Assembly (NCBI GenBank): GCA_038321965.1
Contig: JBBQFL010000006.1
Coordinates: 84,854 to 148,853, forward strand
Source of the DNA: UKL13-2 sp038321965
GTDB taxonomy: Bacteria > Pseudomonadota > Gammaproteobacteria > Burkholderiales > Usitatibacteraceae
Direction of reading: 5' to 3'
DNA: 64,000 bases
Shown here piece after piece: positions 1-8,212 of this stretch. The position numbers were made by a program, and so were the translations under genes. The notes beneath the pieces are model-generated. The model ran no database searches. It was not told the DNA's origin and saw only the letters and a program-made list of their open reading frames with translations. Within the stretch, counting starts at the first letter, position 1; every line of letters starts with the position of its first letter.

Positions 1-340
1 ACTGCTCCTTTCCGGTCCGGTCCAGCCACGCCACCTCGGTAATCGCTGCCGCCTGACGCTGCAATTTCAGATACTCGTACCGGCGCGGATCCGCCTGACC
101 GGTACCGATGCCCACCTGCGGCAGCGCGGTCCATCCCATCTGGTGCTCGATGTCTTTAATGTAGAGCTCGATACGCGTCGCCGCTGCAATTGCTTTTTCG
201 CGCTGTAACGCAACCAGTTGCGTCTGATTTTCTTGCGAGGAGAAATACAGGCCCACGGCGCTGCTGGCGATGAGCGCGAAGCTCACCAGCGCGACGATCA
301 GTACGACATATTTAGTAAATAGTGACCAGCGCATAGTCAT
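1..340 (-). CDS. Membrane-anchored sensor protein, N-terminal fragment (cut by window edge)
   Basis: The first 113 residues are visible, starting MTMRWSLFTKYVVL. A short basic N-terminus is followed by one hydrophobic helix at about residues 9-32, then a polar, partly helical stretch that should be periplasmic. This is the usual front end of a sensor histidine kinase or a diguanylate/adenylate cyclase; the output domain lies outside the window, so the class is unknown. Its ATG overlaps the stop of the preceding substrate-binding protein gene (ATGA), so the two are probably translationally coupled. That coupling suggests the three binding proteins deliver ligands to this sensor. The gene identity is an inference; the transmembrane N-terminus is seen directly. 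Confidence 0.7.
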   Translation of the reverse strand, partial: MTMRWSLFTKYVVLIVALVSFALIASSAVGLYFSSQENQTQLVALQREKAIAAATRIELYIKDIEHQMGWTALPQVGIGTGQADPRRYEYLKLQRQAAAITEVAWLDRTGKEQ

Positions 341-1353
341 TCAATCACCCTGTCAGCGCGCACCAGCAGCGTTGAAGGAAACTGGTATCCAAGCGCTCGA
401 GCTGTTCCGGCATTGAGTATCAGCTTCGGCCGCGGCGGGCTCTCAATCGGCAATTCGCCAGCGTTCGCGCCCCGCAGGATACGATCAACCAAGCGTGCAA
501 ATTGTTGGAAAATTTCGGCTATGTCCGCTCCGGCAAAGGCGATCAGTCCACCCGTCTCTGCAAACTCGGCAACGTCCGAGATGGATGCCAGCCGTGCATT
601 ATTAACCTTCTGCACAACCTCCTTGATCGACCATGTCGGATGAAGGACCACCCAGACTGCCTCGACTTTGTTGAGCACGAGTTCGCGCAGCGCTTTATCG
701 ATGCCGCTGCGATTCGCGGTGCACCTATACACGAGGTCGATGCCCAGACTCCTTGCCAGGTCTTGGACTCCGCGCCGGTCGCCCACGTCATCGCCTTGGC
801 AAAGGACCCCGAGTCGACGCAACTTCGGATAGGCGTCGCGAAGAGTCTCCAACAGTTTTGGCGTGTCGCCAGACGGGCTCTCGAAGAAAGCAACACCGGT
901 GAGATTGCCGCCAGGTCGGGACATCGCCGTGGCTTGTCCATTGGCGACAGGGTCGCCGCCAAACAGCATGACCACCGGCGTTGATTTGACCTGCGCACGA
1001 ATCTCGTGACCTAACATCGCCCCAGAGACAACCAAGACATCGACTCGCGCGGCGAGCAGAAAGCTGAGAGCCTGGGAGGCCGCTTGCGGGCTACCTGACG
1101 TGTATCGATAGAGAAGCGACACGCTTTTTCCGGATTGCCAGCCGTATTTGGTGAGGGCCAACTCGAATGCAGCCCGCGTCGGCGCGAAAAACGATTCATT
1201 CGTGCCCGTCAGGACGCCAACCGTCCGCATGGGTTCCTTCGATTGGCCAATCGCTGTAAACGGTGTGAGCAGAAACGACGGTGCGGCCACCAAGCGCGGC
1301 GCGAGGAAGACAGCCGAGCCAAGGGCAATGAGCTTTCTTCTTCGCGCATTCAT
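337..1353 (-). CDS. ABC transporter substrate-binding protein, TrpX/DUF534 type (paralogue 1)
   Basis: 338 residues. A basic n-region and hydrophobic stretch (about residues 5-35) look like an export signal. The body is a type-I periplasmic binding fold of the ABC_sub_bind family (PF04392). The hallmark block GDPVANG with SRPGGNLTGV lies near residues 133-152, and the C-terminus ends LLVRADRVIE, a tail shared by all three paralogues here. It is the last of three tandem copies and overlaps both the preceding copy and the following sensor gene by four bases. No membrane permease or ATPase is adjacent, so it may work as a ligand presenter for the sensor rather than in transport. Substrate unknown. 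Confidence 0.85.
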   Translation of the reverse strand: MNARRRKLIALGSAVFLAPRLVAAPSFLLTPFTAIGQSKEPMRTVGVLTGTNESFFAPTRAAFELALTKYGWQSGKSVSLLYRYTSGSPQAASQALSFLLAARVDVLVVSGAMLGHEIRAQVKSTPVVMLFGGDPVANGQATAMSRPGGNLTGVAFFESPSGDTPKLLETLRDAYPKLRRLGVLCQGDDVGDRRGVQDLARSLGIDLVYRCTANRSGIDKALRELVLNKVEAVWVVLHPTWSIKEVVQKVNNARLASISDVAEFAETGGLIAFAGADIAEIFQQFARLVDRILRGANAGELPIESPPRPKLILNAGTARALGYQFPSTLLVRADRVIE

Positions 1354-2327
1354 TCAATCACCTTGTCTGCGCGCAGCAGAATCTCCGGCGGAATCGTTAT
1401 GCCGAGCGCCTTTGCGGTTTTCATATTGATGACCAGTTCGAATTCGGTCGGTTGCTGCACGGGCAGGTCAGCTGGTTTGGCGCCCTTCAGGATTTTGTCG
1501 ACATAGGTAGCCGAACGGCGGAATAACTGCATAAAGTTCGGCCCATAATTCATGAGTCCGCCAATCTCTGCGTACCCGCTTTCTGCAATCGACGGCAATT
1601 TGGCGCGAGTTGCCAAGTCGGCAATTTTTTGCCAATGTGCCGCAGATGCAGATGGCAGTCCAAGCACAATCACCGCCTGGGCCCGCTTCTTGGTCATCGA
1701 GGAAAAAGCCTTGTCAATTTCATCGAAGGATTTGAACACTTCGGGCAGAACCGTCACGCCGATCCCCGACGCGGGCGCTTGAATCTCCTCGATTGCCTTA
1801 AGCATCCCCGGACCGTTATAGGACAGAACGGCAATGCGTTTCGCCTTCGGAACAGTAGTGTGCAATAACTCGAGATATTTTCCGGTCAATGCTTCGTACT
1901 GGCCGGAGTGCCCCGTGACATTTCCGCCGGGATGCGCAAGACTCGCGACCAATCCTCGACCTACCGGGTCGAAAGCAGCGATCATAACAATCGGGATTGT
2001 CGAGGTCGCCTTTCTGGCAGCGTCGACCGCAATGGGTGGCGCGGTGACAATCACGTCAGGATGCAGCGCAATCAATTCGGCGGCCATACCAGGGAAGCGC
2101 TCGGGATGTCCATCCGCCCAGCGAACATCGATTACAAGATTGCGGCCCTCGACGTAGCCGAGATCGTGCAGCGCCATCTTGAAGGCATCGACGTAGGGCG
2201 CCGCCGATACGGACGAGCTCATGCCCATATAGGCGACACGATAGACTTTTTGCGGCGGCGCCCCAAACGAAAGCGGCGCAACGAGTAGCGCCGTTACCAA
2301 TGTCAGCATTTTCCGCCGCGTCGTCAT
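1350..2327 (-). CDS. ABC transporter substrate-binding protein, TrpX/DUF534 type (paralogue 2)
   Basis: 325 residues with an N-terminal signal (MTTRRKMLTLVTALLVAPL, probable cleavage after the GAP region near residue 24). It has the PF04392 fold with FDPVGRG and AHPGGNVTGH near residues 119-140, and the tail EILLRADKVIE. It starts inside the stop codon of paralogue 3 and stops inside the start of paralogue 1, both ATGA overlaps, so the three genes form one translationally coupled unit. Identity between copies is only moderate by eye, which points to old duplication followed by divergence in ligand specificity. Confidence 0.87.
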   Translation of the reverse strand: MTTRRKMLTLVTALLVAPLSFGAPPQKVYRVAYMGMSSSVSAAPYVDAFKMALHDLGYVEGRNLVIDVRWADGHPERFPGMAAELIALHPDVIVTAPPIAVDAARKATSTIPIVMIAAFDPVGRGLVASLAHPGGNVTGHSGQYEALTGKYLELLHTTVPKAKRIAVLSYNGPGMLKAIEEIQAPASGIGVTVLPEVFKSFDEIDKAFSSMTKKRAQAVIVLGLPSASAAHWQKIADLATRAKLPSIAESGYAEIGGLMNYGPNFMQLFRRSATYVDKILKGAKPADLPVQQPTEFELVINMKTAKALGITIPPEILLRADKVIE

Positions 2328-3301
2328 TCGATCACCTCGTCCGCACGCACCAACACCGATTGTGGAACGGTAATCCCGAGCGCTCGTGCTGACCTGAGAT
2401 TCACGATGAGGCGAAATTTTGCGGGCTCTTCCATCGCCATTTCGGCGGGCTTTTCGCCTTTGAGAATACGTGCGACGTAGTGGCCCGCGCGACGATAGAT
2501 ATCGCCGAAGTCGGGGCCGTAAGTGATAAAGCCACCCGCATCGGCAAAATCATTGATTTCATGGATAACCGGCATTCGGTATTTTTGCGCGGCACGGACG
2601 ATTTCTGACGAAGCCTCGACGGTTGACGTCGTGAGCGGGATAATCGCCGCGTGTACTTTCGCCTCGACCATCTTGGCAAAAGCTCCCTCCATCTCAGACG
2701 CACTGGAAGCAGAGACGCGAATGAGGGTCAAGCCCAATTTCTTTGCTGCGGCGTCAAGCACCTTCAGCTCGACCTGGCAGCTATCATAAAGTCGCTGGTC
2801 AAAAAGCACCGCGACGCGTGTCGCGCCCGGCACCGCTTCGCGCAGCAATTCCAGACGCTTTGCGGTGAGTTCTGCGCTTGCCGTCGTAACGCCGGTAATA
2901 TGGCCGCCGGGTCGCGCAAGCGATTTCACATAGTCGACCGCGACGGGATCGGCAACGATCGCGATCACAGTTGGGATCTTGCGGCTTGCATACCAGGCCG
3001 CGTCCGCCATCGATTTTGAAGGTGCGAAAATCACGTCGACATTGTGCTGCACAAGTTCACGCGCGAGTGCCGGATAGCGGTTGTGCTCGCCATTGGCCGA
3101 ACGCCGCACGAAGATGAGGTTCTTGCCCTCGACAAAACCGGATTCCCGCAGTCCCTGTTCGAAACCACGGTTGGTCCGAACGGAAAAAAATCCGCTCGTT
3201 CCCTCCATCAACCAGCCGACGCGCTTCTCCCTTTGCTGCGCATGGGTGGTGGCAGTGGACACGCAGACGAACAGCACAACCCAAGCGAGATATCGTTTCA
3301 C
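2324..3301 (-). CDS. ABC transporter substrate-binding protein, TrpX/DUF534 type (paralogue 3, first gene of the operon)
   Basis: The frame is open further upstream, but I place the start at the GTG encoding VKRYLAWVVLFVCVSTATT. A clear purine-rich GGGAGGG ribosome site lies just upstream, the signal peptide begins there, and the product is then 325 residues, the same as paralogue 2. The signal ends near AQQREKRVGW. The family block ADPVAVD and ARPGGHITGV lies near residues 121-142, and the C-terminus is SVLVRADEVIE. It heads the tandem array on the minus strand. I could not pick out a convincing promoter upstream. Confidence 0.85.
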   Translation of the reverse strand: MKRYLAWVVLFVCVSTATTHAQQREKRVGWLMEGTSGFFSVRTNRGFEQGLRESGFVEGKNLIFVRRSANGEHNRYPALARELVQHNVDVIFAPSKSMADAAWYASRKIPTVIAIVADPVAVDYVKSLARPGGHITGVTTASAELTAKRLELLREAVPGATRVAVLFDQRLYDSCQVELKVLDAAAKKLGLTLIRVSASSASEMEGAFAKMVEAKVHAAIIPLTTSTVEASSEIVRAAQKYRMPVIHEINDFADAGGFITYGPDFGDIYRRAGHYVARILKGEKPAEMAMEEPAKFRLIVNLRSARALGITVPQSVLVRADEVIE

Positions 3302-3690
3302 AATTCCCTCCCCCGAAGCCCGACAAGCATAGTAAGCAGAAATCACATGCTCGCCGTCACCAGAGGCGCGAACACCAATCTAGGCTACTCCGATAGGCAG
3401 CAGTTCACCATTATCTCGATTCGTGCCTAGAGCCGGCGCGACGATGTTTTCGACATTGTAACTCTAGCACTGGCGCGGCACGCAGGCCACAAATGCTTGC
3501 GAAGGTGCGCTAGTTCTAGTGTTTCAAAGTTATAACATGCTTTTAATGCGCCCTGACGACGCTGCGTTTGATCCTTGTCAAAAGACGCTGTGCTTTTTGC
3601 ACCGAAGATATTGACTGCGAAGCTGCGCGTTGCGCAGGACTTGCTTTGGCAAGACGTCGAACGCATTGATTGGAAAACGAAGGCCATTGC
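3302..3690. other. Intergenic region between the divergent binding-protein operon and fabI
   Basis: About 390 bases with no credible gene. It must hold the promoters of both divergent units. The only clear signal is an FNR-type dyad listed separately. Short antisense or overlapping frames here have no family features. Confidence 0.6.
3568..3581 (+). promoter_or_regulatory. FNR/CRP-type box upstream of fabI
   Basis: TTGATCCTTGTCAA matches the FNR consensus TTGAT-N4-ATCAA at 9 of 10 defined bases. The centre is about 116 bases before the fabI ATG. The same variant (TTGAT-N4-GTCAA) stands before the fnr gene in this window. Binding by FNR is an inference from the match and from the anaerobic gene neighbourhood. 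Confidence 0.5.
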
Positions 3691-4476
3691 ATGGGAATGC
3701 TGACGAACAAACGAATTCTGGTGACCGGGCTATTGAGCAACCGCTCGATTGCGTATGGCGTCGCCACAGCCATGCATCGCGAGGGCGCCGAGCTGGCGTT
3801 CACCTACCAGGGTGAAGGCATACGCGAGCGGGTCGAAAGACTGGCGCCGGATTTTGACGCCAAGTTGATCCTGCCCTGCGACGTCGCCAGCGACGAGCAA
3901 ATCGCTGCGATGTTTGCACAACTGGGCCAATCCTGGGATGGTCTCGACGGTATTGTCCATGCCATTGCGTACGCGCCGCGCGAAGCACTCGGCGGTGATT
4001 TTCACGACACTGTTACCCGGGAAAATTTTCGCATCGCCCACGACATCAGCGCCTACAGCCTCGCCGCGCTGGTCAAGGCGGGCTTGCCACTCATGAGGGG
4101 TCGCAATGCGGCCGTGGTGGCGATGACCTACCTGGGTGCTGTACGGGCGGTACCGAATTACAACGTGATGGGCCTTGCCAAAGCCAGTCTGGAAGCATGC
4201 GTACGATATCTCGCATTCAGCCTCGGCCCGATGGGTATCCGCGTCAATGGCATCTCCGCTGGACCGATCAAGACGTTAGCTGCCGCCGGGGTCGGCGACT
4301 TCAACAAGTTGCTCGCCCACGTGGAGAAAAACTCACCGCTTCGACGCAACGTCACCACCGAGGAAGTTGGCAACACAGCGGCGTTTCTCTGTAGCGATTT
4401 GGCAAGCGGCATCAACGGCGAGATCACCTACGTCGATGGCGGTTTCAACATTGCCGGCCTGGCGAGAGATGCGTGA
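3691..4476 (+). CDS. fabI: Enoyl-[acyl-carrier-protein] reductase (NADH), FabI
   Basis: 261 residues, almost the length of E. coli FabI (262). It catalyses the last reduction of each fatty-acid elongation cycle. The N-terminus MGMLTNKRILVTGLLSNRSI carries the modified dinucleotide-binding motif of FabI. The catalytic block NYNVMGLAKASLEACVRYLA includes the Tyr and Lys of the YX6K active site near residues 156-163, and VNGISAGPIKTLAA follows. The start was chosen at the ATG with GAAGG seven bases upstream rather than at an earlier TTG, because FabI proteins begin at this point. Its stop overlaps the next gene, an FMN-type oxidoreductase, so the two are co-expressed. An FNR-type box lies upstream. 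Confidence 0.95.
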   Translation: MGMLTNKRILVTGLLSNRSIAYGVATAMHREGAELAFTYQGEGIRERVERLAPDFDAKLILPCDVASDEQIAAMFAQLGQSWDGLDGIVHAIAYAPREALGGDFHDTVTRENFRIAHDISAYSLAALVKAGLPLMRGRNAAVVAMTYLGAVRAVPNYNVMGLAKASLEACVRYLAFSLGPMGIRVNGISAGPIKTLAAAGVGDFNKLLAHVEKNSPLRRNVTTEEVGNTAAFLCSDLASGINGEITYVDGGFNIAGLARDA

Positions 4477-5671
4477 GTTACCCGCCATGCTGAACCGCGA
4501 AGCCAGCGCGCAGCACTTTCACAATCCAGTGTTGCGCATCAAAGGCAAATCGCTGTTGCCGATCGTACAAGGCGGCATGGGCGTGGGCATTTCCGCACAC
4601 CGGCTCGCCGGTAATGTAGCGCGCGCAGGTGCGGTTGGCACCTTGTCGAGCGTGGATTTGCGACGCCATCATCCCGACCTGATGGCGCAAACGGCAAAGA
4701 GCCGCGACAAGGCGCTCATCAACCGCGTCAATCTTGTGGCCATTGATCGCGAGTTGCGCGCGGCGCGCGAGATCGCCGGTGATAATGGCCTGATCGCCGT
4801 GAACATCATGCGCGCGGTCTCCGAGTACGCCGCCAATGTGCGCCAGTCCTGCGAATCGGGCGCGGGCGCCATCGTCGTCGGTGCCGGACTGCCGCTGGAC
4901 CTGCCGGACCTCACGGCAGGGTACCCGGATGTCGCGCTGATCCCGATCCTCTCCGATTCGCGCGGTATCGCTATCGTTCTCAAAAAGTGGTTGCGCAAAT
5001 CGCGCTTGCCGGACGCCATCGTCATCAAGCATCCACGTTACGCGGGCGGGCATCTGGGCGCGGCGAAAATAGCCGATCTCGAAGACCCCCGCTTTGATTT
5101 TCCGCGCGTTCTTGAAGAAACCTTCGCCGTGTTCAAGCTGCTCGGCATCGAACGCGAACAAGTGCCCCTCATTCCCGCTGGCGGCATCGCTACGCCGGAG
5201 CAGGTGCACGAACTGTTTTCGCTGGGTGCCAGTGCGGTACAGATCGGTACGCCATTCGCCGTCACCGAGGAAAGCGACGCGCATGCCAATTTCAAACGTG
5301 TGCTGGCCGATGCGAAACCCGAAGACATCGTGACCTTCATGAGCGTCGCAGGACTACCCGCTCGCGCTGTCAAGACACCGTGGTTGGAAAAATACCTGAT
5401 AAAGTTGCCGGTGCTGCAAAAGCGCGCCAATACGCGCACCGATTGCACGCTGGCGTTCGATTGCCTGGAGCAATGTGGACTGCGCGACGGTATCGAACGT
5501 TTCGGTCAGTTTTGTATCGATCACCATCTCGCGGCAGCGCTGGCTGGCGATGTTGAACGCGGACTTTTTTTCCGCGGCGCAGCGCCACTGCCGTTTGGAA
5601 AACAGATCCGTCCGGTGAAGGATTTGATCGCCTATCTGCTGGATGGCACCATACCGGTGGATTTACGCTGA
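4469..5671 (+). CDS. Nitronate monooxygenase / 2-nitropropane dioxygenase family FMN oxidoreductase (FabK superfamily)
   Basis: 400 residues in the FMN-dependent TIM-barrel family PF03060, which holds nitronate monooxygenases and the alternative enoyl-ACP reductase FabK. Supporting motifs are PIVQGGMGVGIS near residue 33, YAGGHLGAAK (the conserved GGH), and IPAGGIATPEQVHELFSLGA with VQIGTPFAVTEES in the phosphate-binding region. The start used overlaps the fabI stop by eight bases; a second in-frame ATG 18 bases later is possible. Overlap with fabI suggests a lipid-related or electrophile-detoxifying job, but the substrate cannot be read from sequence. A roughly 70-residue C-terminal extension with several Cys (residues about 320-390) follows the barrel. 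Confidence 0.85.
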   Translation: MRELPAMLNREASAQHFHNPVLRIKGKSLLPIVQGGMGVGISAHRLAGNVARAGAVGTLSSVDLRRHHPDLMAQTAKSRDKALINRVNLVAIDRELRAAREIAGDNGLIAVNIMRAVSEYAANVRQSCESGAGAIVVGAGLPLDLPDLTAGYPDVALIPILSDSRGIAIVLKKWLRKSRLPDAIVIKHPRYAGGHLGAAKIADLEDPRFDFPRVLEETFAVFKLLGIEREQVPLIPAGGIATPEQVHELFSLGASAVQIGTPFAVTEESDAHANFKRVLADAKPEDIVTFMSVAGLPARAVKTPWLEKYLIKLPVLQKRANTRTDCTLAFDCLEQCGLRDGIERFGQFCIDHHLAAALAGDVERGLFFRGAAPLPFGKQIRPVKDLIAYLLDGTIPVDLR

Positions 5672-5698
5672 TGCGCCGCTACGGTCTTGGACATTGAG

Positions 5699-6832
5699 TC
5701 AAGACTCGGCAAGAAATGTGGGGCCGGTACTTGAATTGGACATGGCAGCTGTGAAGGTTTTCGCACGGCCAAGGCGGAGACTGGTGACAACGATCAGCAT
5801 GAACAGCGCGATCGCGACCGCATTGGTGATCGCTGCGACCTGACGCAGCGCAAACCATTCAGCGACGCCAGCGATGACACGAGCCGCCAGACTGAGGTGC
5901 AGCACGACCAGCGGCAGGTAGAAGCCGGCATGCCAGTGGAACTGAAGTCTCGTCACCGCCGGGAGGATGATTGGCGCATGTCCGAACACCATCGAAAATA
6001 CAAAACCAAGCAGCAACGAGTGCAGCGCGGCGTCGCGCAGTATCGCACCGGATTGAAACCCGCCTGTACTGCCGAGCATCGCTGCGATGCCGAGCCAGGC
6101 GTAACCGGATAGCAGACATACCGCCATGTAACGCGTCAAGCCCGCCACCTTGATCGTGTGGCGGGCGATGTCGTATCGCAGCAGCCAGACGGCCAGCGCT
6201 AACAAGGCGACAGCGAAGAATCTGAGTCCAACGTTCTCGATGACCACCGCAGCTAGAGCACCTACCGAAAGTGCCGCGACGATGACGGCAAATGCAATGC
6301 GAGCGATGAGCGGCGTGGGTAAAAAGCGCGAAAGCTCCAGCCTTTCGCCGGCGATTGTCAACAGCAGAAACGCGGCCCACAGTGGCACTGCGGGGATCAT
6401 GCTGCCACTGACCGACCAGATCAGATTGCCAGCCAGCCAGAGAAGTGCTGCGATGGTCAGCACCGCATGATGGGCAACCGGCTGTCGTTGCCACACGCTG
6501 GCGCATGCCGCCGACATGACGAGCGCTGACGAGCACAACAGCATCTGAGCCCAAGCCAGCGGCACACCGCCAATCAATGCCAAGGCGGCAATTCCCGACA
6601 GCAACGGTGAGAAATACGGCCAACGCATTCCAAGTGCCACCGCCCGTTCAAGGGAAATGACCGTACCGAAGAAGCCACCAATCATCAGCGCGCCGTGCAC
6701 GCCAATCAAGCGAGTGATCGCGTCTGGCATGGGTATGCCAAGCCGCGCCAGTCCCGACAACACGCCACACGCGAGCGCCGCCACTGCCGGTAATACCAGC
6801 AGCAGACGAAGCCGGGGCGGTAGCGGTTTCAC
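5699..6832 (-). CDS. NnrS-like polytopic membrane protein
   Basis: 377 residues, almost entirely hydrophobic, with about ten to twelve predicted helices. Histidines sit in membrane segments (GVHGALMIGGFFGTVISLER near residue 44; HSLLLGFVFSMVFGHAPIIL near residue 280), as in the NnrS haem/copper membrane proteins linked to nitric oxide stress. It starts with GTG one base after the stop of the DUF2249 gene. It is the last gene of a three-gene operon whose promoter carries an NsrR-type operator, and that context is the best support for an NO-related role. It is divergent from canonical NnrS, so the family call is moderate. Confidence 0.65.
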   Translation of the reverse strand: MKPLPPRLRLLLVLPAVAALACGVLSGLARLGIPMPDAITRLIGVHGALMIGGFFGTVISLERAVALGMRWPYFSPLLSGIAALALIGGVPLAWAQMLLCSSALVMSAACASVWQRQPVAHHAVLTIAALLWLAGNLIWSVSGSMIPAVPLWAAFLLLTIAGERLELSRFLPTPLIARIAFAVIVAALSVGALAAVVIENVGLRFFAVALLALAVWLLRYDIARHTIKVAGLTRYMAVCLLSGYAWLGIAAMLGSTGGFQSGAILRDAALHSLLLGFVFSMVFGHAPIILPAVTRLQFHWHAGFYLPLVVLHLSLAARVIAGVAEWFALRQVAAITNAVAIALFMLIVVTSLRLGRAKTFTAAMSNSSTGPTFLAES

Positions 6833-6833
6833 G

Positions 6834-7124
6834 TCAAGTCGTTGCGCCGCAGCAGCGGCCTTTGGTGGCGGGTGCGTCTATTGCTTCTTCAGTCTTGCCA
6901 ATACGCACCTGCCAGCGTTCCGGTCCGTGTTCGATATAGTCCCAACTGAAGCGACCGCCGGACTCCGCCTGGAATTGGTAAAACAACGGCTTTGGATCGT
7001 GATCGTTGGTGAGCAACAGTGCCTGACCAGACGGCAGTGCTTCGAAGACGCCAAAAATGAGTGGGTGGCGATTGCGCGGCAGAATGTCGCGAACATCCAC
7101 GGTGACGGCAGCGGGAGTATTCAT
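6834..7124 (-). CDS. DUF2249 domain protein
   Basis: 96 residues. The frame extends upstream, but the start is set at MNTPAAVTVDVRDILPRNRH because AAAGGAG lies seven bases before that ATG. The core (VDVRDILPRNRHPLIFGVF, then GQALLLTNDHDPKPLFYQF) is the DUF2249 fold, a small TusA-like domain often found with hemerythrins and NO or nitrogen-oxide genes. The C-terminus GRCCGATT adds a vicinal Cys pair that could bind metal or act in redox chemistry. It is the middle gene of the NsrR-controlled operon. Confidence 0.8.
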   Translation of the reverse strand: MNTPAAVTVDVRDILPRNRHPLIFGVFEALPSGQALLLTNDHDPKPLFYQFQAESGGRFSWDYIEHGPERWQVRIGKTEEAIDAPATKGRCCGATT

Positions 7125-7161
7125 TTGTTGCTCCTTTGGAAAGGGTGGATTGAAAAAGGGC

Positions 7162-7470
7162 TTACATTTCCCAGCCAAGCGTTGAGCGTGCCCGATCGCT
7201 CATCAGAAGCGGTGACCAGGGCGGCTCCCAGACGATAATGATTTCGACCACGGCATCCGGCGGTAAGCATTGCTGAAGCACAAATTCCGCTTCGGCGGCA
7301 ATGCTTTCACCCATCGGACAGGCAGGGGAAGTGAGGGTCAGATCGAGTCTCACGCCGTCGTCGGTTCGCTCCAAGCCGTAGACCAGGCCCAGATCGACAA
7401 TGTTGATGCCTACCTCCGGATCAGCGACCTTGCGAAGGGCATCGCGCAATTTTTCGATTTCGATATTCAT
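7162..7470 (-). CDS. DUF59/MIP18 family metal-sulfur cluster assembly-type protein
   Basis: 102 residues of the SufT/PaaD/MIP18 family (DUF59). It shows KVADPEVGINIVDLGLVYGL near residues 14-33 and the conserved LTSPACPMGESIAAEAE with its single Cys near residue 52. Relatives help insert or repair Fe-S clusters. It is the first gene of the DUF59-DUF2249-NnrS-like operon. Its ATG lies only three bases from the NsrR-type dyad, giving a predicted leader of about 24 bases without a clear Shine-Dalgarno. Repair of NO-damaged clusters would fit the context but is an inference. Confidence 0.85.
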   Translation of the reverse strand: MNIEIEKLRDALRKVADPEVGINIVDLGLVYGLERTDDGVRLDLTLTSPACPMGESIAAEAEFVLQQCLPPDAVVEIIIVWEPPWSPLLMSDRARSTLGWEM

Positions 7471-7476
7471 GAATTT

Positions 7477-7499
7477 AAGATGTATATAATGTACATCTT
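7477..7499 (-). promoter_or_regulatory. NsrR operator upstream of the DUF59-DUF2249-NnrS-like operon
   Basis: A 23-bp near-perfect palindrome, AAGATGTAT-N5-GTACATCTT, extending to TTTAAGATG and CATCTTAAA. It matches the AAGATG...CATCTT half-sites known for NsrR and agrees at 18 of 23 positions with the second operator before norZ. It covers the predicted transcription start and touches the -10 box, which is a repressor position. The nsrR gene lies immediately upstream on the same strand. Confidence 0.8.
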
Positions 7500-7500
7500 A

Positions 7501-7529
7501 AATATAAACCACTTGAAACTCAAAAGCAA
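7501..7529 (-). promoter_or_regulatory. Sigma-70-type promoter of the DUF59 operon
   Basis: On the minus strand, TTGCTT (-35) and TATATT (-10) are separated by exactly 17 bases. The -10 end overlaps the outer arm of the NsrR palindrome, so repressor and polymerase would compete. Confidence 0.6.
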
Positions 7530-7600
7530 TATTAATTATATATCTTATAAAATCGGCAAACTCGTCCAGCTACTTATTTTGCTTCCAAGGCGCTCGGCGC

Positions 7601-8086
7601 TCAGACGTTCTTTGCGCCTTTTCTATTTTCGGTTCGATGTAGACGTATTGGCTTGACCGTCGTATTGCGGATGGCGCGCTTACCATCCTTTTTCAACAGA
7701 TCCTCAAGCGTAAAGCCATCAAGCACGTCGAGATATGCAGACGTGGCTGAACTCAGCGCACTCTTCAGGACGCAGGATGGCGCGTATACACAGGCATTGC
7801 TTTCGCGGTCAAAACACTCCGCCATATAAAAATCGGTCTCAGTATCGCGTATGACTTGGCCGATATTGATGTCCGAGGGCTCCTTCTTGAGCTTCAGTCC
7901 GCCATTGCGACCGCGCGTCGTCTCGACCATGCCGGACAGACCTAGCTGATGTACCACTTTCATCAGGTGATTCTTGGAGATGCCATGGAGGTCGGCAATA
8001 TCCTGAATTGTGACTAGTCGATCACGGCTGAGTCCCAAATACATCAGGGTGCGTAGCGTGTAGTCGGTGTACGCGGTCAATCTCAT
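7601..8086 (-). CDS. nsrR: NO-sensing Rrf2-family repressor NsrR
   Basis: 161 residues. The N-terminal winged helix (MRLTAYTDYTLRTLMYLGLS; TIQDIADLHGISKNHLMKVV) is typical of Rrf2 regulators and closest to NsrR. Three cysteines, C91, C99 and C105 (in ECFDRESNACVYAPSC), are the [Fe-S] ligands that react with NO. The protein represses NO-detoxification genes until the cluster is nitrosylated. Two matching operators lie in its immediate neighbourhood, one before the DUF59 operon and one before norZ, which strongly supports the assignment. A small GGTGGC-aacc-GCCACC hairpin (8125-8140) lies in its leader. Confidence 0.93.
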   Translation of the reverse strand: MRLTAYTDYTLRTLMYLGLSRDRLVTIQDIADLHGISKNHLMKVVHQLGLSGMVETTRGRNGGLKLKKEPSDINIGQVIRDTETDFYMAECFDRESNACVYAPSCVLKSALSSATSAYLDVLDGFTLEDLLKKDGKRAIRNTTVKPIRLHRTENRKGAKNV

Positions 8087-8212
8087 TCTTCGTACCTGTT
8101 CCGTTGATGGCGCTGTCGATAAGGGGTGGCAACCGCCACCGGATTAATAAAGTATGCAGTATATATGTTTACTACGGCTTGCAATCGCCACTTTTATAAA
8201 GAGGCAGAATAC

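Noticed and set aside
4478..5284. 268-codon minus-strand frame opposite the FMN oxidoreductase gene
   Set aside because: Mirror frame without motifs; the plus-strand protein is clearly conserved.
8125..8140. GGTGGC-aacc-GCCACC hairpin before nsrR as a riboswitch or terminator
   Set aside because: Only six base pairs with no T-run or conserved aptamer sequence; noted only as a leader hairpin.
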